Positions 1 to 5,208 of a stretch of 5,208 bases of DNA are shown here, in pieces. The position numbers were made by a program, and so were the translations under genes. Origin of the DNA: Betaproteobacteria bacterium (GTDB lineage: Bacteria; Pseudomonadota; Gammaproteobacteria; Burkholderiales; Casimicrobiaceae); assembly GCA_005888955.1 (NCBI GenBank), contig VBCS01000109.1, positions 1-5,208 on the forward strand. The letters are read 5' to 3'. Below the pieces are notes generated by a model. It saw only the letters and a program-made list of their open reading frames with translations, made no database searches and was not told the origin of the DNA. The stretch's first letter is position 1; each line of letters begins with the position of its first letter.

Positions 1-332
1 TGCGTCGTATGGCGCTCGTCGTAGCAGGTAACGGGCAGCCCGAAGCGGCCTTCGAGTTGCCGCGCGAAGCGCAACGCCCGCGCCGTCATGGCGTGGGCCG
101 TGCCATCGGCGTGCGTCGGCAACCCGACAACGAGCAGCACCGGTTGCCATTCCTCGATCAATGCGCGGATCGACTCGAAGCGCTCGCGGCCAGACTTGGC
201 GGCGATGGTCGCCAGCGGATGCGCGACGCCGATCCCGGTCTCCCCGACCGCAACGCCGATCCGTTGCGTTCCGAAGTCGAAGGCGAGCACGCTCCCCGCA
301 GGAGCCGCGGGGGAGTTCGCTGCCACCGCCAC
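1..332 (-). CDS. ruvX: Putative Holliday junction resolvase / pre-16S rRNA nuclease RuvX (YqgF family), 3' end cut by window edge
   Basis: This is a YqgF/RuvX nuclease with an RNase H-like fold. The family is implicated in maturing the 5' end of 16S rRNA and was first proposed as a Holliday junction resolvase; it acts in the cytoplasm. Reading the minus strand from 332 gives 110 whole codons with no stop before the edge. The family usually has about 140-155 residues, so roughly the last 30-45 are missing. Visible landmarks are LAFDFGTQRIGVAVG (residues 16-30, with the first catalytic Asp at 19), the hydrophobic strand LLVVGLP (66-72) followed by a DGT turn, and YDERHTT (104-110), which matches the conserved DERxST block. 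I chose GTG at 332 as start; GTG at 326 is equally possible. The ATG at 336 is out of frame. The gene follows yqgE after only 3 nt, so the two are almost certainly co-transcribed. No strong ribosome binding site is seen, which suggests coupling to yqgE translation. Confidence 0.93.
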   Translation of the reverse strand, partial: MAVAANSPAAPAGSVLAFDFGTQRIGVAVGETGIGVAHPLATIAAKSGRERFESIRALIEEWQPVLLVVGLPTHADGTAHAMTARALRFARQLEGRFGLPVTCYDERHTT

Positions 333-335
333 GCA

Positions 336-902
336 TCACGCGTGCCCGACGGAGTCGGACAGCCGCGAAAAGTCGATGCCGAGAAGCTTCATCGCTGCCG
401 GCAGCCGCACCTCGGCCGGCTCGGCGAAGAGTACTTCGGGGTCCGCGGCAACGGTGAGCCAGGCGTTCTGCGCGATCTCCTGCTCGAGCTGGTCCGCCGA
501 CCAGCCGGCGTAGCCGAGCGTGACGAGCACGTTGGCCGGGCCGTTGCCGTGGCCGACCGCTTCGAGGATGTCTTTCGACGTCGTGAGTCCGAGATCGTCG
601 CTGATCGCGAGCGTCGACTGCCAGCTTCCAAGCGGCCGATGCAGCACGAAGCCGCGGTCGATCTGCACGGGGCCGCCGTAGTGGACTTTAGTTTCACGCA
701 GATCGGAGTCGCCCAGTGGAATGTTGATCTGCTCGAACAGCGCGGAGAGCGTCATGTCGATCGGCTTGTTGACGACGACGCCGAGCGCGCCCTGGTCGTT
801 GTGCTCGCAGATGTAGATCAGCGTGTGGGCAAAGTGCGGATCGGCCATGCTGGGCATGGCGATCAGGAAATGGTGGGTCAGACTGACCCGGGAATCGCCC
901 AT
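336..902 (-). CDS. yqgE: YqgE/AlgH family protein
   Basis: This is a 188-residue protein of the YqgE/AlgH family (DUF179), close to the 187 residues of E. coli YqgE. Its biochemical role is not established; the name AlgH comes from a link to alginate regulation in Pseudomonas. Family landmarks are HHFLIAMP (residues 10-17), YICEHN (30-35), GVVVNKP (41-47), GGPV (76-79), GFVLH (84-88), LGYAGW (129-134), NAWLT (146-150) and the C-terminal GHA. There is no signal peptide or membrane segment, so it is cytoplasmic. ATG at 902 is chosen because it lies just six residues beyond the E. coli-like start. The frame stays open upstream to 1349, but that part is antisense to the next gene and has no family similarity. 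A -10 box ends 7 nt before this ATG, and no Shine-Dalgarno sequence sits at a normal distance. The nearest GGAG is 15 nt upstream, inside the promoter spacer, so a leaderless message is likely. Confidence 0.96.
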   Translation of the reverse strand: MGDSRVSLTHHFLIAMPSMADPHFAHTLIYICEHNDQGALGVVVNKPIDMTLSALFEQINIPLGDSDLRETKVHYGGPVQIDRGFVLHRPLGSWQSTLAISDDLGLTTSKDILEAVGHGNGPANVLVTLGYAGWSADQLEQEIAQNAWLTVAADPEVLFAEPAEVRLPAAMKLLGIDFSRLSDSVGHA

Positions 903-909
903 GGGCGCA

Positions 910-938
910 ATTGTAGACTCCGCCCCGCCTGGGCACAA
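910..938 (-). promoter_or_regulatory. Predicted sigma70-type promoter for yqgE-ruvX
   Basis: On the minus strand TTGTGC (938-933) is followed by a 17-nt spacer and TACAAT (915-910). The -10 hexamer matches TATAAT at five of six positions. The -35 matches TTGACA only in its first three bases, but the spacing is ideal. Seven bases separate the -10 box from the yqgE ATG, so transcription should begin at or within a base or two of the start codon. This rests on sequence pattern alone. Confidence 0.6.
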
Positions 939-946
939 ATGGTGCC
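932..946. promoter_or_regulatory. Dyad GGCAC-N5-GTGCC over the yqgE -35 box (possible operator)
   Basis: A perfect 5-bp inverted repeat with a 5-nt centre (aaatg) covers the predicted -35 hexamer of the yqgE promoter. Its size and placement suit a dimeric repressor site. No regulator gene is visible nearby and I do not recognise the motif. Five-base arms can occur by chance in GC-rich DNA. Confidence 0.25.
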
Positions 947-969
947 GCGCTGCCATGGAATGCCGCGCT
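943..969. repeat. Direct repeat TGCCGCGCT, two copies 18 bp apart
   Basis: The 9-mer TGCCGCGCT occurs at 943-951 and 961-969, with centres 18 bp apart, in the divergent intergenic region. A third TGCC lies between them at 951-954. The first copy overlaps the dyad at 932-946. It could be a tandem binding site or chance in GC-rich sequence. Confidence 0.35.
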
Positions 970-973
970 CCAG

Positions 974-992
974 CGCGCGCGACGGGCGCGCG
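974..992. repeat. GC-only hairpin, 7-bp stem with 5-nt loop
   Basis: CGCGCGC (974-980) and GCGCGCG (986-992) are perfect inverted repeats around the loop GACGG. Just upstream, CGCGCT (964-969) and AGCGCG (972-977) form a second, overlapping dyad, so two alternative pairings are possible. No T tract follows on either strand, so this is not a classical intrinsic terminator. It sits in the middle of the divergent region, upstream of both start codons. Confidence 0.4.
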
Positions 993-1068
993 GAACCTTC
1001 GTCGCGCCCCTAAGGAACCTAACCCCGAACCGGCAACGCCATCGTTGATAGAGGCATCGCTCATCTCC

Positions 1069-1073
1069 AGGAG
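1069..1073 (+). promoter_or_regulatory. Ribosome binding site of the DUF2330 gene
   Basis: AGGAG lies 6 nt before the ATG at 1080. This strong Shine-Dalgarno sequence fixes that start codon. It contrasts with yqgE on the other side of the same intergenic region, which has none at normal spacing. Confidence 0.8.
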
Positions 1074-1079
1074 CTCGTC

Positions 1080-2465
1080 ATGGCCTCGACGTTTCCCCGC
1101 CGCACCCGCGTCGCCGCTGCTGTCGCATTGATCGTCGCGCTCGCGGGCGCCGCGCCTCCGGCAAGCGCCTTCTGCGGTTTCTATGTCGGCAAAGCCGACG
1201 CCAAGCTGTTCAACGAAGCCTCGCAGGTGATTCTGGCGCGCGACGGCAATCGCACCGTCATCGGCATGCGCAACGACTTCCAGGGCGAGCTGACCGACTT
1301 CGCGCTGGTCGTCCCCGTGCCGGTCGTGCTGCAGAAGGGTCAGATCCACATCGGCGATCCCAAGATCTTCGAGCGCATCGACGCCTACAGCGCGCCGCGG
1401 CTTGCGGAATACTTCGATCCGAACCCCTGTGAGCTACGCAAGATGGCGCGCGAGATGGCGGCGCTGCCTGCGTCAGCGGACGCAATGCTCGCCCAGAAAG
1501 CGCGCCGCGATAAGGCGCTCGGCGTCACCGTCGAGGCGCGCTACACCGTCGGCGAATACGACATCGTGATCCTGTCCGCGACGCAATCGAACGGGCTCGA
1601 GCTATGGCTCAGGCAGAACGGCTACCGGATTCCCGCGCACGCCAGCAGGGCGTTGCAGCCCTACGTGCGACAGGGTCTCAAGTTCTTCGTCGCCAAGGTC
1701 AATCTCGCCGAGCAGGCGAAGACGGGTTTTTCCTACTTGCGGCCGCTGCAGTTCGCGTTCGAATACGAGCGCTTCATGCTGCCGGTGCGTCTGGGGATGC
1801 TGAACGCCAAGGGCCCGCAGGACCTCGTCGTGTATGTCCTCACCCGCAACGGCCGCGTGGAAACGACCAACTATCGCACCGTGCAGCTGCCGGCGAATGT
1901 CGAGTTACCGACCTACGTCCGCGGCGAATTCCCCAAGGTCTACAAGGCGCTGTTCCAGGCGCAAGCCAAGCGTGAGGATTACCGTGTCGTGTGGACCGAA
2001 TATTTCTGGGACATGGGCTGGTGCGATCCGTGTTCCGCTGATCCGCTCTCACCGGAGGAGCTACGCGGCGCGGGTGTTTTTTGGCTCGACGGCGATCTAT
2101 CCCCGATCGGCGGCCCGGGCACTGGAGCTGCGCCCATCGCCCGGCCGCGGGGCAGCGCCCAACCGGTCATGCTCACGCGGCTGCATCTGCGCTACACGCC
2201 CGAGACGCTGCCCGAGGATCTGATGTTCCAGGAAACTCAGGATCGACAGAACTTCCAGGCGCGCTACATCCTGCGCCATCCCTGGCAAGGCGACGCCAAA
2301 GCGTGTCCGGAAGCGAAGAGCTATTTCGAGGAGGTCGCCAAGCGTCAGGAACGCGAAGCGCAGACGCTCGCCAACCTGACCGCATGGGACTTGAACGACA
2401 TCCGCGGCCGGATGAACGTGCAGGCGGTGTCGGCACCGCAATGGTGGGAGCGGCTGTGGCGGTGA
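1080..2465 (+). CDS. Exported DUF2330 family protein with WCDPC motif
   Basis: This 461-residue protein belongs to the DUF2330 family (function unknown), which I recognise from the start of the mature chain (FCGFYVGKADAKLF, residues 31-44), NDFQGE (65-70), ALVVPVPVVL (75-84) and DAYSAPRLAEYFDPNPC (101-117). Residues 1-30 form a Sec signal peptide: basic FPRRTR, a hydrophobic core of about 15 residues, and an ASA|F cleavage site. Residues before Cys32 do not form a lipobox. The protein should therefore be periplasmic or otherwise exported. WCDPC (314-318) resembles the WCxxC of thioredoxin-fold proteins, but I see no thioredoxin fold around it; the other cysteines are 32, 117 and 409. A charged, probably helical stretch lies near 411-431. 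The ATG at 1080 has a strong ribosome binding site. The gene overlaps the next one by 10 nt, so the two products are probably made together. A redox or membrane-complex role is inferred only from that neighbour. Confidence 0.9.
   Translation: MASTFPRRTRVAAAVALIVALAGAAPPASAFCGFYVGKADAKLFNEASQVILARDGNRTVIGMRNDFQGELTDFALVVPVPVVLQKGQIHIGDPKIFERIDAYSAPRLAEYFDPNPCELRKMAREMAALPASADAMLAQKARRDKALGVTVEARYTVGEYDIVILSATQSNGLELWLRQNGYRIPAHASRALQPYVRQGLKFFVAKVNLAEQAKTGFSYLRPLQFAFEYERFMLPVRLGMLNAKGPQDLVVYVLTRNGRVETTNYRTVQLPANVELPTYVRGEFPKVYKALFQAQAKREDYRVVWTEYFWDMGWCDPCSADPLSPEELRGAGVFWLDGDLSPIGGPGTGAAPIARPRGSAQPVMLTRLHLRYTPETLPEDLMFQETQDRQNFQARYILRHPWQGDAKACPEAKSYFEEVAKRQEREAQTLANLTAWDLNDIRGRMNVQAVSAPQWWERLWR
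2446..2450 (+). promoter_or_regulatory. Ribosome binding site inside the DUF2330 gene for the RnfD-like gene
   Basis: GGGAG lies 5 nt before GTG at 2456. This favours that GTG over the other in-frame candidates: ATG 2441, GTG 2462 (which overlaps the TGA at 2463-2465) and GTG 2471. The arrangement implies translational coupling with the DUF2330 gene. Confidence 0.45.
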
Positions 2466-2762
2466 TCGCCGTGGCACGCCTCGCGCTCCTGGAGCGGCTG
2501 TACACGAAGACACGCGACCGGTTGCCGCGCGACGCGCGCGTTTTCCAGATCGTCTTCCTCGCCGCCCTGCTGACGACCGGCGTGCTGCTGCGCGATTTCT
2601 CGGTGCAGCCGTTGCAGATCGCGTTGGCGTTCGCCGCCGGACTCGCGACGCAGGCGTTTTGGCTCAAGCGGCTCGGCCTGCAGCAGAAGGGGCTCCTGTC
2701 GGCGATCGTGACCTGCTGCGGCTTGTCGCTGCTGTTGCGCAGCGACACGCTGTGGGCACATC

Positions 2763-2768
2763 CACTTG
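2763..2768 (+). other. Frame-change point in the RnfD-like gene (CACTTG)
   Basis: Family-like sequence is readable up to HPL (CAT CCA CTT) in the upstream frame and from HLYNP (CAC TTG TAC) in the downstream frame. The two readings share the six bases CACTTG. The missing segment must be 3n+2 bases long; from remembered relatives I estimate about 50-60. A deletion between two CACTTG copies explains this economically, since the codons for WxHPLA and GKHLY could each contain it. Confidence 0.5.
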
Positions 2769-3246
2769 TACAACCCGGCGAACGTCGGCGTGATCGCGGC
2801 GATCGTGTTGCTGCCGGGTACCTGGGTTTCGCCCGGACAATGGGGCAACGATCTCGCGCTCGCCGTCTGGTTGCTGATGCTGGGGACGATCGTCACTCAG
2901 CGCGCACGGCGGCTCGACATCAGCTGGGTGTTCCTCGCCGCGTTTCTGGGATGCGTGGCGCTGCGCGTGGTTCTGCTCGGCCAGTCGTGGGCGATCTGGT
3001 GGCACCAGCTCGGCAATGGCGCGCTGCTGCTTTTCGCGTTCTTCATGATCTCCGACCCGATGACGATTCCCAACCGGAGCGGAGCGCGCATCGCCTACGC
3101 GCTGATCGTCGCCTGCGGCGCGGCGGCGTGGCAGTACCTGCTGTTCAAACCGAACGCACTGATCTGGGTGTTGTTCCTGGCCACGCCGCTCGTGCCGCTG
3201 CTGGACCGGCTCTTTCCGGCACCAAGGTTCGCATGGCGCCAGGCAG

Positions 3247-3274
3247 AGGAGGCCGGGCCGCGCCGCGGCCTCCT
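3247..3274. repeat. Perfect 9-bp inverted repeat at the 3' end of the RnfD-like gene
   Basis: AGGAGGCCG (3247-3255) and CGGCCTCCT (3266-3274) pair perfectly around a 10-nt loop. The structure ends 16 nt before the TAA of the RnfD-like gene. It is a strong GC-rich hairpin, but no T run follows on either strand, so a classical intrinsic terminator is unlikely. It may stabilise the 3' end or help factor-dependent termination between the convergent genes. Confidence 0.45.
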
Positions 3275-3318
3275 AGATCGCGCGCTGTCATAAGCATCGT
3301 GGCGTCTCGGCCGCTGCT

Positions 3319-3371
3319 GCCAGTCGCGGACGCTCGACCCCTACGCGCTTCGCACGCGGGGTTCGACTGGC
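3319..3371. terminator. Possible bidirectional hairpin in the convergent gap
   Basis: GCCAGTCG (3319-3326) and CGACTGGC (3364-3371) form a perfect 8-bp stem. Nested inside are ACCCC (3337-3341) and GGGGT (3358-3362), allowing an imperfect long hairpin. It occupies the centre of the 96-bp gap between the end of the RnfD-like gene and the end of the EF-G-like gene, where a two-way terminator would be expected. No T tract is present on either strand, so any termination role is speculative. Confidence 0.3.
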
Positions 3372-3389
3372 GATTCGCTGCTCGGGCCG

Positions 3390-5208
3390 CTACTCTTCCT
3401 CGTGCCGCCGGTGTTTGGCGTAGTCCGTCGCCAGTTGCTGCTGCAGATTCGGCGGTGCCGGATCGTAGTGCGATAGCGCCATCGACCATGCCGCGTGGCC
3501 CGCGGTCATCGCCTTCAACCGCGCCGCATAACCGTCGAGCTCCGACAGGGGTGCGAGGCCGTTGACCGTGAGCGTACCGGCCTGCAGCGATCTGGTGCCG
3601 GTGACTTGCCCGCGCCGACCCGACAAATCCCCCGCGACGTCACCCATGTTCGATTCAGGGCAGAGGACCTCAAGGCTTACGATCGGTTCCAGCACGATCG
3701 GCCGCGCCTTTTCGATCGCGTCGAGGAACGCCTTGCGGCCCGCGGTCACGAACGCGATTTCCTTCGAATCGACCGGGTGGTGCTTGCCGTCGTAGACGAT
3801 GACGCGTACGTCCTGCAGCGGGAAGCCGGCGATCGGTCCGGCCGTGAGCACCTGCTCGACGCCTTTTTGCACCGCCGGGATGAACTGGTTCGGGATCGTG
3901 CCCCCCTTGACCTGGTCGACGAACTCGAAGCCCGAGCCACGCGGCAGCGGCTCGATGCGCAGGAACACCTCGCCGAACTGACCGGCGCCTCCGGTCTGCT
4001 TCTTGTGGCGGTGATGGCCTTCGGCCCTTGCCGTGACGGTCTCGCGATACGGAATCCGGGGTGGACGCGTGTCGATCTCGAGCTTGAACTGCGAAGACAT
4101 GCGCTCGAACACCGAGCGCAGATGCAGCTCACCGAGACCGCGCAAGACCGTCTCGTTCAAGTTGGCGTCGTGCTCGAGCGTGAGCGTCGGATCTTCAGCG
4201 ATCATCTTGTGCAGGACGTCGGAAATGCGCTGCTCGTCGCCGCGCTTCTTCGGTGCGATGGCGAAACCGTGCATCGGCGTCGGGAACTCGAGCGGCCGCA
4301 TGCGGATCTGGTCGTCGTCGTGCGAGTCGTGCAGTACGCAGTCGAACTCGATTTCGTCGACCTTCGCGACGGCGGCGATGTCGCCCGGCACGGCGCGATC
4401 GACCTCGACCTGCTTGCCGCCCTGCAGCATCAGCAGATGACCGACCTTGAACGGCTTGCGCCCGTCGCCGACGAAAAGCTGCGTGTCGCGAGTAATCGTG
4501 CCCTGGTGGACGCGAAAGACGCCCAGCTTGCCTATGAACGGGTCCATGACCACCTTGAAGACGTGGGCCAGCACGTGTTTCTTGGGATCGGGCACGGAAG
4601 GAGACTCGACCGCCGTCGATCCCTCGCCCTTGGTGAACAGCGGCGGGTTGCCCTCGGTCGGGTTGGGACCGAGCTTGACCAGAATGTCGAGCAGCTCGGC
4701 GATGCCCGCGCCGGTGCGCGCGGAGACAAAGCACACGGGCATGAGATGTCCGTCGCGCAGCGCCTTTTCGAACGGCGCATGCAACTGCTCGGGAGCGATC
4801 TCGCCCTGCTCGAGATAGAGCGACATCAGCGCCTCGTCGACCTCGACGACCTGGTCGACCAGGGCGCCATGCGCGTCGGCAACCGAGGAGAAGTCGGATT
4901 CGCCCGCAGGGTTGAAAAAACAGTCGACGACGCGCTTGCCGCCATCGGCGGGGAGATTGATCGGCAGGCACTCCCTGCCGAACGCGGCCTGGATCGCCGC
5001 CAGAACCTCCTCCGCATCGACGTTTTCGGCGTCGATCTTGTTGACGATGATGAGCCGGCAGAGCTTCCGCTGCGCCGCCCAGTCCATCATGCGTGAGGTG
5101 ATCATCTCGATACCCGACTGCGCGTTGACCACGACCGCGGCAGTCTCGACCGCGTCGAGCGCGCCGATCGCCTGGCCGATGAAATCGGGAAAGCCGGGCG
5201 TATCGATC
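3390..5208 (-). CDS. fusA2: Elongation factor G-like translational GTPase (EF-G2 type), N-terminus beyond window edge
   Basis: The visible 605 residues cover most of an EF-G-like protein; about 80 N-terminal residues with the P-loop and switch I lie past the edge. The GTPase domain shows DTPG (visible residues 2-5, G3 motif) followed by FPDFIGQ, NKID (56-59, G4) and SARTG (162-166, G5). Domain II starts near 205. Domain III contains LGELHL (358-363). Domain IV contains HHRHKKQTGGAGQFGEV (398-414) and the tip YDGKHHPVDSKE (472-483), which keeps the histidine important for translocation in canonical EF-G. Domain V contains GDVAGDLSGRRGQV, and the chain ends in a charged tail, HRRHEEE. True EF-G moves tRNA and mRNA on the ribosome using GTP. 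The HHRHKKQTGG block and the DFIGQ after DTPG look more like the EF-G2 paralogue group, whose role is poorly known. No tuf or other str-operon gene follows it, which supports a paralogue. It is convergent with the RnfD-like gene, and the stop is TAG. Confidence 0.93.
   Translation of the reverse strand, partial: IDTPGFPDFIGQAIGALDAVETAAVVVNAQSGIEMITSRMMDWAAQRKLCRLIIVNKIDAENVDAEEVLAAIQAAFGRECLPINLPADGGKRVVDCFFNPAGESDFSSVADAHGALVDQVVEVDEALMSLYLEQGEIAPEQLHAPFEKALRDGHLMPVCFVSARTGAGIAELLDILVKLGPNPTEGNPPLFTKGEGSTAVESPSVPDPKKHVLAHVFKVVMDPFIGKLGVFRVHQGTITRDTQLFVGDGRKPFKVGHLLMLQGGKQVEVDRAVPGDIAAVAKVDEIEFDCVLHDSHDDDQIRMRPLEFPTPMHGFAIAPKKRGDEQRISDVLHKMIAEDPTLTLEHDANLNETVLRGLGELHLRSVFERMSSQFKLEIDTRPPRIPYRETVTARAEGHHRHKKQTGGAGQFGEVFLRIEPLPRGSGFEFVDQVKGGTIPNQFIPAVQKGVEQVLTAGPIAGFPLQDVRVIVYDGKHHPVDSKEIAFVTAGRKAFLDAIEKARPIVLEPIVSLEVLCPESNMGDVAGDLSGRRGQVTGTRSLQAGTLTVNGLAPLSELDGYAARLKAMTAGHAAWSMALSHYDPAPPNLQQQLATDYAKHRRHEEE

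Larger units (their letters stand above)
2456..3293 (+). pseudogene. NqrB/RnfD-like membrane protein gene, broken by a frameshift with internal deletion
   Basis: Two readable parts belong to one NqrB/RnfD-like (NQR2/RnfD/RnfE family) integral membrane protein. From GTG 2456 one frame gives about 100 residues with three hydrophobic segments (FQIVFLAALLTTGVLL; PLQIALAFAAGLATQAFW; LLSAIVTCCGLSLLL) ending in SDTLWAHPL. From about 2763 the next frame continues with HLYNPANVGVIAAIV, WVSPGQWG, ALLLFAFFMISDPMTIP and a C-terminal LVPLLDRLFP, stopping at TAA 3291-3293, with five or six more hydrophobic segments. Relatives as I remember them have about 17 residues, including a membrane segment ending near SKFLIRV-GKH, between WxHPL and HLYNP; these are absent here. 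The upstream frame instead runs on as Arg-rich nonsense to a stop at 3563-3565. The SGATxxT flavinylation motif of true RnfD/NqrB is not seen. Family members are membrane subunits of electron-transfer complexes. The break could be a recent mutation or a sequence error. The start codon is uncertain. Confidence 0.8.

Noticed and set aside
9..1013. A 334-codon open frame on the plus strand opposite ruvX and yqgE
   Set aside because: It is antisense to two recognised conserved genes, its composition is Arg/Asp-rich, and it shows no domain.
1140..1180. Lipoprotein signal at Cys32 of the DUF2330 protein
   Set aside because: The residues before the cysteine (Ser-Ala-Phe) do not fit a lipobox, while Ala-Ser-Ala gives a good signal peptidase I site.
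903..1349. Extension of the yqgE frame upstream to a start at 1349
   Set aside because: The extra residues have no YqgE similarity, would overlap the DUF2330 gene antisense, and would read through the predicted promoter. The ATG at 902 gives the expected family length.
2740..2770. Programmed +1 frameshifting to explain the RnfD-like frame change
   Set aside because: A simple shift would not restore the roughly 17 missing residues, and I see no slippery run or stimulatory stop codon at the junction.
3350..3380. tRNA T-arm-like GGTTCGA in the convergent gap
   Set aside because: The flanking bases do not form the 5-bp T stem, and no acceptor, D or anticodon arm can be built around it on either strand.
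2769..3565. Continuation of the upstream RnfD-like frame to the stop at 3563-3565
   Set aside because: After the frame change the translation becomes Arg-rich and non-hydrophobic, while the neighbouring frame carries the family sequence, so this is out-of-frame readthrough, not a real C-terminus.
3495..5096. A long open frame of 533 codons on the plus strand opposite the EF-G-like gene
   Set aside because: It is antisense to a well-recognised conserved gene. Its translation is rich in Arg, Asp, Val and Leu without any family motif, as expected for an opposite-strand shadow in GC-rich DNA.

Overview
The window is a high-GC chromosomal segment, clearly above 60% G+C by eye. It is densely coding and shows no insertion sequence, phage gene, CRISPR array, tRNA or rRNA. 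The yqgE-ruvX gene pair, the close match of YqgE to proteobacterial AlgH/YqgE, and a DUF2330 gene followed by an RnfD-like gene suggest a Proteobacterium, most likely a betaproteobacterium or a near relative. That placement is an inference from remembered protein similarity, not from a search.

Layout from left to right. Bases 1-332 (minus) hold the 5' part of ruvX (YqgF-family nuclease), cut by the window edge. Bases 336-902 (minus) hold complete yqgE/algH, just upstream of ruvX and in the same reading frame. Bases 903-1079 are a divergent control region. It carries a good sigma70-like promoter for yqgE whose -10 box lies only 7 nt from the ATG, a small dyad over the -35 box, a GC-rich hairpin and two pairs of short direct repeats. 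Bases 1080-2465 (plus) encode an exported DUF2330 protein with a Cys-Asp-Pro-Cys motif. Bases 2456-3293 (plus) overlap its end and carry an NqrB/RnfD-like membrane protein gene that is broken by a frame change near 2763-2768, with about 17 residues apparently missing. Bases 3294-3389 are a short convergent gap with a hairpin. Bases 3390-5208 (minus) hold most of an EF-G-like translational GTPase, cut at its N-terminus by the right edge.

The DUF2330 and RnfD-like genes look like a translationally coupled two-gene unit, possibly an envelope redox pair, though neither has a firmly known role. The yqgE-ruvX unit is a conserved housekeeping pair. The EF-G-like gene is probably an extra paralogue, because no str-operon genes lie on its visible side. 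The most notable points are the broken RnfD-like gene with an apparent short-repeat deletion, the predicted leaderless yqgE transcript, and the WCDPC motif in the DUF2330 protein. I saw no convincing wholly new system.
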